Source of the DNA: SG8-39 sp041558415
GTDB taxonomy: Bacteria > Pseudomonadota > Gammaproteobacteria > Burkholderiales > SG8-39
NCBI GenBank assembly: GCA_041558415.1
Contig: JBFFEY010000005.1
Coordinates: 62,001 to 126,000 of the forward strand
Length of the DNA: 64,000 nucleotides
Reading direction: 5' to 3'
This document shows, piece by piece, positions 49,417-56,294 of this stretch (positions are counted from its first letter, which is position 1; the number at the start of each line of letters is the position of its first letter). The notes beneath the pieces are model-generated. The model saw only the letters and a program-made list of their open reading frames with translations. It was not told the origin of the DNA and made no database searches. The translations under genes and the position numbers were made by a program.

Positions 49417-50715
49417 ATGCCCGAAACCCGCCCGCGCGCCCTCGCCAACGACGTCAAATTCCGCGAAGTCTGGGCCTGGAGCATGTATGACTTCGCCAAT
49501 TCGGGCTACACGACCGTGGTCATCACGGCGGTGTTTAACGCCTTCTTCGTCGCCGCGGTGGCCCAGAACGCGCCCTGGGCCACCTTCGCGTGGACCGCCT
49601 CCTTGTCAGTGTCTTATCTGGCCGTGCTGCTGAGCGCGCCGCTGGTGGGGGCCTGGGCCGATGCGCACGCGTCGAAGAAGCGCCTGCTGCTCGCCGCCAC
49701 CGCGGGCTGCGTCGCCTTCACCGCGCTGCTGGTCTTCGCTGCGCCCTCGACCATCGTGCTCACCATCGTCTGCGTGATCGTGTCCAACTTCTTCTTCGCC
49801 ACCGGAGAGAACCTGATCGCCGCCTTTTTGCCCGAGCTCGCGGACTCGCGCGCCATGGGCCGTGTCTCGGGCTGGGGCTGGAGCTTCGGCTACCTGGGCG
49901 GCATCGTCGCGCTCGGCCTGTGCCTGGCCTACGTGTTCTGGGCGCGCGACCAGGGCCACGCCGCGGCGCAGTACGTGCCGGTCACCATGCTCATCACCGC
50001 AGGCCTGTTTGCCCTGTCGGCGACGCCCACCTTCATTTGGCTGCGCGAGCGCGCCCAACCGCAGGCGGTCGCGGTGGCCGGCGCGCTGCGCGAGGCCTGG
50101 GCGCGCGTGCACCGGACCATCCGCCATGCGCAGGAATACCGCGACCTGCGCCGCTTCCTGCTGTGCATCGTCTTCTACCAGGCCGGCATCATGGCGGTGA
50201 TCGCGCTCGCCGCGATCTACGCCACGCAGGCGATGAAGTTCACCACCCTGCAGACCATGATTCTCATCTTCGCGGTCAACTTCTTTGCCGCCGCCGGTGC
50301 CTTCGGCTTCGGCTACCTGCAGGACCGCATCGGCCATATCCGCGCCATGGCGCTGGTGCTGGGCGGCTGGATCGTGATGATCGGCTTGGCCTACGTCGCG
50401 GTCGAGCCGCTGCTATTCTGGATCGCGGCGATCCTCGCCGGCATCTGCATGGGCTCGGCGCAGGCGGCGGGGCGCGCCATTGTCGGCTACCTCGCGCCGC
50501 CGGCGCGCCTGGCGGAATTCTTCGGCCTGTGGGGACTTGCGGTGAAGGCGGCGTCGATCTTCGGCCCGCTCACCTACGGCGTGGTGACCTGGATTTTCCA
50601 GGGCAACCACCGCCTCGGCATCCTCGCGGTCGGCGCCTATTTCGTCATCGGCCTCGCGCTCCTGGTCGGCATCAACATCGAGCGCGGGCGGCGCGCGGCG
50701 CTCGGCGAGCACTGA
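49417..50715 (+). CDS. MFS transporter, UMF1 family
   Basis: A 432-residue protein with about twelve helices. WAWSMYDFANSGYTTVVITAVFN is the signature opening of the UMF1 (Atg22-like) MFS family. GENLIAAFLPELADSRAMGRVSGWGWSFGYLGG and GICMGSAQAAGRAIVGYLAP are conserved. The natural substrate of bacterial members is unknown; amino acids are suspected by analogy with Atg22. I chose ATG 49417; it is divergent from the GspE-like gene with under 60 bp between starts. Confidence 0.9.
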   Translation: MPETRPRALANDVKFREVWAWSMYDFANSGYTTVVITAVFNAFFVAAVAQNAPWATFAWTASLSVSYLAVLLSAPLVGAWADAHASKKRLLLAATAGCVAFTALLVFAAPSTIVLTIVCVIVSNFFFATGENLIAAFLPELADSRAMGRVSGWGWSFGYLGGIVALGLCLAYVFWARDQGHAAAQYVPVTMLITAGLFALSATPTFIWLRERAQPQAVAVAGALREAWARVHRTIRHAQEYRDLRRFLLCIVFYQAGIMAVIALAAIYATQAMKFTTLQTMILIFAVNFFAAAGAFGFGYLQDRIGHIRAMALVLGGWIVMIGLAYVAVEPLLFWIAAILAGICMGSAQAAGRAIVGYLAPPARLAEFFGLWGLAVKAASIFGPLTYGVVTWIFQGNHRLGILAVGAYFVIGLALLVGINIERGRRAALGEH

Positions 50716-50796
50716 TCACCACCGTCGCCGCATACTGGAAAACGCGCGCTTCGGTTACGATTTCGTTTTGCCGATAACCTCAGGAGGAATAGGACA

Positions 50797-51300
50797 ATGA
50801 CCATCAAAGCGGGGGACCGCGTCCCCGACGGCAGGCTGACCGAGTCGACCGAATTCGGCGAGGCCTGTCCGCTCGCGCCGAAGGACGTAAACGTCTCGGA
50901 AGCCGTCAAGGGCAAGAAGATCGCGGTCTTCGGCCTGCCCGGCGCCTACACCCCGACCTGCTCGGCCAAGCACGTGCCGAGCTACCTCGAGAACCTCGAC
51001 AAGCTGAAGGCCAAGGGCGTCGACGAGGTGTGGTGCGTGGCGGTGAACGACGGCTTCGTCATGGCGGCCTGGGGCAAGGAGCAGGGCGCGATCGGCAAGA
51101 TCCGCTTCCTCGGCGACGGCAGCGCGATCTGGACCCGTGCGCTCGGCCTTGAGCTCGACCTCGGCCAGCGCGGCATGGGCATGCGCATGCAGCGCTTCTC
51201 GATGCTGCTCGACGACGGCGTGGTGACGCAGCTCAACATCGAGGCACCGGGCAAGTTCGAGGTCTCGGGCGGCGATTCGATGCTCAAGCAGCTGGGCTGA
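50797..51300 (+). CDS. Peroxiredoxin, Prx5 type
   Basis: A 167-residue thiol peroxidase. FGLPGAYTPTCSAKHVPSY holds the peroxidatic Cys in the PxxxTxxC motif, and RMQRFSMLLDDGVV is typical of the Prx5 group, which reduces H2O2 and alkyl peroxides. No glutaredoxin domain is fused. AGGAGGAAT precedes the ATG by about 10 bp. It stands as a short unit between the UMF1 transporter and the M16 peptidase gene. Confidence 0.95.
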   Translation: MTIKAGDRVPDGRLTESTEFGEACPLAPKDVNVSEAVKGKKIAVFGLPGAYTPTCSAKHVPSYLENLDKLKAKGVDEVWCVAVNDGFVMAAWGKEQGAIGKIRFLGDGSAIWTRALGLELDLGQRGMGMRMQRFSMLLDDGVVTQLNIEAPGKFEVSGGDSMLKQLG

Positions 51301-51367
51301 CCGGTCACAGGGCAGCGGCGGGTGCCGCTGCCGAGCAGCCTCCGGGCGCGGAACTAACTGAATCAAG

Positions 51368-54097
51368 GTGGATCGAAGCGGCGTGTTCCGCGAAACTCTC
51401 CTGCCCAGGCGATGGGCATTTTGTTTGGCGGCGGCGCTGCTCTGCGTCGCCGCGCAAGCCGCCGAAGCGCCGCGCAAGGTGGCCGCCTTCGAGGGGGTCG
51501 ACGAGTATCGGCTGGACAACGGCCTGCGCCTGCTGCTCGTGCCGGCGCCCGGCGTCGACACCGTCACCGTGCACATCACCTACCTGGTCGGCTCGCGCCA
51601 CGAGGGCTACGGCGAAAAGGGCATGGCGCATCTGCTCGAGCACATGCTGTTCAAGGGTTCGAAGCGCCACCCCGACGTCAAGCAGGAAGCCGAGGCACGC
51701 GGTGCGCGCTGGAACGGCACCACCTCCTACGACCGCACCAACTACTACGAGACGCTCGCGGCGAGCGACGACAACCTGGACTGGGCGCTCGGCATGGAAG
51801 CCGACCGCATGGTGAACGCGTTCATCTCCAAGCAGGATCTGGAGAGCGAGATGACGGTGGTGCGCAACGAGTTCGAGATGGGCGAGAACCGGCCCGGCGC
51901 GATCCTCTATCAGCGCATGCAGCGCCTCGCCTTCTCCTGGCACAACTACGGCTACGCCATCATCGGCTCGCGCTCGGACATCGAGCGCGTGCCGATCGAG
52001 AAGCTGCAGGCCTTCTACCGCAGCTGGTATCAGCCCGACAACGCGGTGCTGATCGTCGCTGGTCGTTTCGACACGGCGGATGTGCTCGCGCGGGTGGCGA
52101 AGCACTTCGGCCCGATCCCGCGCCCGCAGCGCACGCTGCCGACGCAGTACACCGAGGAACCGACGCAGGACGGCGAGCGCGCCGTGACGCTGCGCCGCAC
52201 GGGCGACACGCAGATCGTCGCGACGATGTACCGCGTGCCCGCGGCACGCCATCCGAGCTATCCGGCGATCGACGTGCTGGTGCGGGTGCTCGGCAACACG
52301 CCGAACGGCCGGCTGCACCGCCGCCTGGTGCAGAAGGGGCTGGCGAGCGCTGCCTGGGGCGCCGAGCGCGGGCTGCATGACCCGGGGGTGATGTTCTTCG
52401 GCGCGCGCCTCGGTGTCGACGCGTCGCTCGACGCCGCGCGCAGCACGATGCTCGAGACGCTGGAAGGCATCGCCGAGGACCCGATCAAGGCCGAAGAGGT
52501 CGAGCGTGCCCGTACCGAACTGCTAAACGACTTCGAGCAGGCGGCGGCAGACGTCAATTACTTCGTGCAAGCGCTGTCGGAATTCTCCGCGCTCGGCGAC
52601 TGGCGGCTGTTCTATCTCTACCGCGACCGGCTGCGCGCGGTGAGCACCGAGCAGGTGCAGCGCGTGGCGCAGGCCTACCTCAAGCCGGCCAACCGCGTGC
52701 TCGGGCAGTTCATTCCGACGACGCGTCCCGACCGCGCGGCGATCCCCGCCGCGCCCGACCTGCGCGGGGCGATCGCGTCGCTGCAGGAAACCGAGCAGGT
52801 GGTGCACGGCGAGCTGTTCGACGCCTCGCCGCGAAGCATCGAAGCGCGCGTCGTGCGCAAGACGCTCGGCAACGGCATCCAGGTCGCGCTGCTGCCGAAG
52901 AAGACGCGCGGCGCGCGGGTGCACGCAGCGATCAATCTCTACTGGGGCGACGAACAGGGCCTCACTGGCCGCTCGCTCGCCTGCAGCCTGGCCGGCGACA
53001 TGCTGATGCGTGGCAGCCGCCGCCACACGCGCGGCGAGCTGAGCGACGCCTTCGAACGGCTGAACGCCTCGGTCGGCGTGAGCGCGGAGGGCGCGACGCT
53101 CGAGGTGCGCCGCGACCGGCTAGCCGAGGCGCTCGCCCTGGTCGCCGAAGTGCTGCAGCAACCGGCATTCCCGGCGCAGGAGTTGGAGGAGCTCAGGCGC
53201 AGCGCCCTGACCGCCATCGATGGCGAACGCAAGGCGCCGGGCACCGCGGCGAGCATCCGACTCAACCGCCACCTCAATCCCTATCCCGAAGATCACCCGC
53301 TCGCCGAACGCACGCTGGATGAGCGCGCGCGCGATCTGCGCGCGATCACGCTCGAAGCGGTGAGGGACTGCTACCGCGACTTCGTCGGCGCCACGGGCGC
53401 GACGATCGCCGTGGTCGGCGACATCGAGCCGGAGGCGCTCGCGGCGCAGCTCGAAAAGCTGTTCGGCGCCTGGCAGAGTCCCCGTCCCTATGAACGCATC
53501 CGCGCGCGCTATTTCGAGGTCGCACCGATTCACCGCGGCATCGTGATCCCCGGCAAGGCGAACGCCACGCTGCGCGGCGGCCTGACCCTGCCGATGCGCG
53601 ACGACCACCCGGACTTCCCCGCCATGGTGCTGGGCAATTACCTGCTGGGCGGCACCGCGACGGCGCGTCTGCCCGACCGCATCCGCGAACGCGAAGGTCT
53701 CTCCTATAGCGTGTACTCCTGGTTTCGCGCCGGGCGGCGCGACGCGGTGGCGCGCTTCAGCGTCTCGGCGATCTTCGCGCCGCAGAACCGCACGCGTGTC
53801 GAGGCGGCGCTAAACGAGGAGCTCGCCCGCGCCGTGAAGGACGGCTTCAGCGCCGAAGAGATCGCCGCGGCAAAGAACGGCCTGCTGCAGGCGCGCCGCA
53901 TCGCGCGCACGCGCGACGGCACGCTTGCCGGCCGGCTCGCCTGGTACCTGCACCTCGGGCGCAGCTTCGAGTGGGACATCGCCTTCGAGGCCCGTATCGC
54001 TACGCTGACGCCGGACGAGGTGCTCGCGGCACTGCGCAAGCACCTCGACCCGAACCGGCTGTCGGTGGTCGTGGCGGGCGACTTCCCCGCCGACTGA
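51368..54097 (+). CDS. M16 family zinc peptidase (two-domain)
   Basis: A 909-residue secreted peptidase. A likely signal sequence (FCLAAALLCVAAQAAEA) precedes two M16 halves of about 430 residues. The first has the inverted zinc motif HLLEH near residue 88. The second, from about residue 490, lacks it and is the usual inactive partner domain that completes the chamber. Such proteins degrade peptides in the periplasm. The only start before the signal sequence is GTG 51368 or GTG 51383, and the ribosome site is poor, so the exact start is uncertain. Confidence 0.92.
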   Translation: MDRSGVFRETLLPRRWAFCLAAALLCVAAQAAEAPRKVAAFEGVDEYRLDNGLRLLLVPAPGVDTVTVHITYLVGSRHEGYGEKGMAHLLEHMLFKGSKRHPDVKQEAEARGARWNGTTSYDRTNYYETLAASDDNLDWALGMEADRMVNAFISKQDLESEMTVVRNEFEMGENRPGAILYQRMQRLAFSWHNYGYAIIGSRSDIERVPIEKLQAFYRSWYQPDNAVLIVAGRFDTADVLARVAKHFGPIPRPQRTLPTQYTEEPTQDGERAVTLRRTGDTQIVATMYRVPAARHPSYPAIDVLVRVLGNTPNGRLHRRLVQKGLASAAWGAERGLHDPGVMFFGARLGVDASLDAARSTMLETLEGIAEDPIKAEEVERARTELLNDFEQAAADVNYFVQALSEFSALGDWRLFYLYRDRLRAVSTEQVQRVAQAYLKPANRVLGQFIPTTRPDRAAIPAAPDLRGAIASLQETEQVVHGELFDASPRSIEARVVRKTLGNGIQVALLPKKTRGARVHAAINLYWGDEQGLTGRSLACSLAGDMLMRGSRRHTRGELSDAFERLNASVGVSAEGATLEVRRDRLAEALALVAEVLQQPAFPAQELEELRRSALTAIDGERKAPGTAASIRLNRHLNPYPEDHPLAERTLDERARDLRAITLEAVRDCYRDFVGATGATIAVVGDIEPEALAAQLEKLFGAWQSPRPYERIRARYFEVAPIHRGIVIPGKANATLRGGLTLPMRDDHPDFPAMVLGNYLLGGTATARLPDRIREREGLSYSVYSWFRAGRRDAVARFSVSAIFAPQNRTRVEAALNEELARAVKDGFSAEEIAAAKNGLLQARRIARTRDGTLAGRLAWYLHLGRSFEWDIAFEARIATLTPDEVLAALRKHLDPNRLSVVVAGDFPAD

Positions 54098-54131
54098 ACT
54101 GCGCGGCCGCAGCCCGCGCGGCGGCCCTGCG

Positions 54132-54512
54132 CTAGCGCGACTTCAGCAGGTCGCGAATCTCTTCGAGCAGCACTTCCTGGCGTGGCGGCGCCGCGGGCTC
54201 GGGTTCGGCCTTCGGTTCCTCGCGCTTCAGGCGGTTGATCAGCTTGACCGCGATGAAGATCGCCCAGGCGATGATGAGGAAGTCGACGCAGGTCTGCAGG
54301 AACTTGCCGTACAGGATGCTGGCCGTGCCGACCTTCACCGCGAGCCCGGTAAAGTTGACGCCGCCGAGCAGTACCCCGACCAGCGGCATGACGATGTCCG
54401 AGACCAGCGAGGCGACGATTTTGCCGAATGCGCCGCCGATGATTACGGCGACCGCCAGATCCACCACGTTGCCCTTCACTGCGAATTCACGGAATTCCTT
54501 GACGATACTCAT
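54132..54512 (-). CDS. mscL: Large-conductance mechanosensitive channel
   Basis: A 126-residue homopentameric channel. MSIVKEFREFAVKGNVVDLAVAVIIGGAFG is the conserved N-terminal helix and TM1, and FLQTCVDFLIIAWAIFIAVKLIN is TM2. The charged C-terminal helix EVLLEEIRDLL is intact. It vents solutes in osmotic downshock. This is the second osmotic-safety channel in the window, with the MscS protein at 29570-31804. It lies 14 bp after greB on the same strand. Confidence 0.97.
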   Translation of the reverse strand: MSIVKEFREFAVKGNVVDLAVAVIIGGAFGKIVASLVSDIVMPLVGVLLGGVNFTGLAVKVGTASILYGKFLQTCVDFLIIAWAIFIAVKLINRLKREEPKAEPEPAAPPRQEVLLEEIRDLLKSR

Positions 54513-54526
54513 GCCCCGCCCTCCTT

Positions 54527-55081
54527 TCAGTCGATCGGTAGGTACTGCACGTCCAGAATCTCGAGCCGCTCGCGCCCCGCGGGGGTGTGCAGCGTGACCT
54601 CGTCGCCGACGCGCGCCTTGAGCAGTGCCTTCGCGATGGGTGCCACCCAGGAAACGCGGCCGCGCGCCGGATCGACCTCGTCCGTGCCGACGATGGTCAG
54701 GCTGCGTTCGTCGCCGTCGGGCGCGCGCACCAGGACAGTCGCGCCGAAGAACACCTGGTCGCTGTCGCGCCCTGCGTTATCGACCACTTCCGCACCCTCG
54801 AGCCGCTTGACGAGGAAGCGCACACGGCGGTCGATCTCGCGCAGGCGCTTCTTGCCGTAGATGTAGTCGCCGTTCTCCGAGCGATCGCCATTGGAAGCCG
54901 CCCAGGAGACCGTCTGCACCACCTGCGGGCGCTCGACCTCGACCAGCTGCTTCAATTCCCGCTTGAGGCGCGCATAGCCCGCCGGCGTGACATAGTTCCT
55001 CCGCCCGGGCGGGACGACCGGTCCGGGCGTGGCCGGCGCGTCTCCCGCAGCCTGATCTTCCCTGACGAACGCTTTCGACAT
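54527..55081 (-). CDS. greB: Transcript cleavage factor GreB
   Basis: A 184-residue elongation factor that stimulates RNA cleavage by backtracked RNA polymerase. YVTPAGYARLKREL and SNGDRSENGDYIYGKKRLREID form the coiled coil with the acidic tip. VSWVAPIAKALLKARVGDEV belongs to the C-terminal FKBP-like domain and carries the GreB-type motif. An N-terminal extension of about 28 Pro/Ala-rich residues precedes the domain. A -10-like TAGAAT (55126-55121, minus strand) lies about 40 bp upstream of the ATG. Confidence 0.95.
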   Translation of the reverse strand: MSKAFVREDQAAGDAPATPGPVVPPGRRNYVTPAGYARLKRELKQLVEVERPQVVQTVSWAASNGDRSENGDYIYGKKRLREIDRRVRFLVKRLEGAEVVDNAGRDSDQVFFGATVLVRAPDGDERSLTIVGTDEVDPARGRVSWVAPIAKALLKARVGDEVTLHTPAGRERLEILDVQYLPID

Positions 55082-55216
55082 GCTCGCGTGCAGCCTGACG
55101 CCGTGTGAATTCCCTGACGCATTCTAATTGCCGAGCGGCTTTACTGCACTTGCCAGCGCTGCCTAACCTCATCAAAATCAGGGCGCTACGAGCACGAAGA
55201 GGTGGCAGCAGCCCCC

Positions 55217-55930
55217 ATGGCCAGACAGCAGGTCGATTTCGTCACCGGCATGCGCATCCGCGAGCTGATCCTGTTCGGCCTCATCACCATTACCGCGGTG
55301 CTGGCCAACCTGCCCAAGGAGTACGTCGAGGAAACGCTGGGCCTGAACCCAAACGCGCTGCTCGCGGTGCTCGGCTGCGCAGTGATCTTCGGTCTGTTTC
55401 TCTACCTCAAGTTCTTCTTCTTTCTCGCCATTGTGCTGCTGATCGTCGGCGCCAACCTGCCCGAGCAGATCGCCACCGGCCTCGACATCTCCAAGGTGCC
55501 GCTGATCCTCGCGCTCATCACGCTGGTCGGCGTGTCACTCATCAATTACGTCGTCAAGATGCTGCCGACCGGCCTCGAGCCGAAGCCGAAGGAATCCAGT
55601 CCGGAGGCGATCTTCGCCATGTTCTACGGCATCGAGCGCAACAACGTGGCCTACGCGGCGAAGGTGCTGGCGATGAATTTCGACCCGAACCTGCACAACG
55701 ACAAGGGCTACACCCCGCTCGCCTTCGCGGCGATGAAGGGCAATCCGCGCATGGTGCAGCTGCTGCTGCGCCACGGCGCGAACCCCAACCTGCAGACCAA
55801 GGACGGCGACACGCCGACCGAACTGGCCCTGCGCCACGGGCACGCCAACATCGCCGACATGCTGAAGCGCGCGCGACAGGAGCACGAGGCACGCGCTGCG
55901 GACACGCTCGCCCCGCAGGGCGCACGCTGA
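55217..55930 (+). CDS. Membrane protein with ankyrin repeats
   Basis: A 237-residue protein not assigned to a named family. The N-terminal half has three or so hydrophobic helices (LILFGLITITAVLANL, ALLAVLGCAVIFGLFLYLKFFFFLAIVLLIVGANL, VPLILALITLVGVSLINYVV). The C-terminal half (about 150-220) has two to three ankyrin repeats: KGYTPLAFAAMKGNPRMVQLLLRHGANPN and DGDTPTELALRHGHANIADML. The repeats should lie in the cytoplasm and bind a protein partner. ATG 55217 is preferred; an in-frame GTG at 55202 is also possible. Confidence 0.8.
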   Translation: MARQQVDFVTGMRIRELILFGLITITAVLANLPKEYVEETLGLNPNALLAVLGCAVIFGLFLYLKFFFFLAIVLLIVGANLPEQIATGLDISKVPLILALITLVGVSLINYVVKMLPTGLEPKPKESSPEAIFAMFYGIERNNVAYAAKVLAMNFDPNLHNDKGYTPLAFAAMKGNPRMVQLLLRHGANPNLQTKDGDTPTELALRHGHANIADMLKRARQEHEARAADTLAPQGAR

Positions 55931-55969
55931 AGCACCGGCCGGGTCGGCCGGTCGCGGCGCCCGCACGGC

Positions 55970-56005
55970 TTGAATCAGGCCGCCAACAACTGTATATTTG
56001 TACAG
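55970..56005 (+). promoter_or_regulatory. Sigma-70 promoter overlapped by a LexA box
   Basis: TTGAAT (55970-55975) and TATATT (55993-55998) are exactly 17 bp apart and match the -35 at 4 of 6 and the -10 at 5 of 6 positions. CTGTATATTTGTACAG (55990-56005) is a full SOS box (CTG-N10-CAG) covering the -10. This is the classic layout of a LexA-repressed promoter. It reads toward nrdJ, 290 bp downstream. It lies in the 364-bp gap 55931-56294, the only gap over 300 bp in the window. Confidence 0.7.
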
Positions 56006-56125
56006 CCCTAGCGGTTGGCGCGCGAGCGCATGCCGAATGGGCGCTTCCGGCGCCTGAAGCCGATGAAGTGGCGGACTTTTCGTGCCGCCGCGGTGCGTTC
56101 GCCGCCGGCGGCAGACGGCGCCAAC

Positions 56126-56172
56126 CTACTAGATATAGTGTTTTTCCTCCAATAATGTCCGAAATATTGTGT
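56126..56172. promoter_or_regulatory. Two NrdR boxes upstream of nrdJ
   Basis: Read on the minus strand, ACACTATATCTAGTAG (56141-56126) matches the NrdR consensus ACACWATATATWGTGT at 13 of 16 positions, and ACACAATATTTCGGAC (56172-56157) at 11 of 16. The two boxes start 31 bp apart, i.e. about three helical turns, which is the spacing known for NrdR pairs. They lie 123-169 bp before the nrdJ ATG in an AT-rich stretch that also holds possible -10 boxes. Confidence 0.7.
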
Positions 56173-56294
56173 ATTCAAGGGGATACGCGCGACACTTGAC
56201 GAAGGACAAGAAATCGACAAATCTGATCCGCAATCCGACCCTAAGATCGGTACCCTTAGCCCCTCCTGACAACCCAATAAGACCGGAAAAAGAG

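Noticed and set aside
53000..54097. Second half of the M16 peptidase as a broken active domain
   Set aside because: Loss of the zinc motif in the C-terminal half is normal for two-domain M16 proteins, not a sign of decay.
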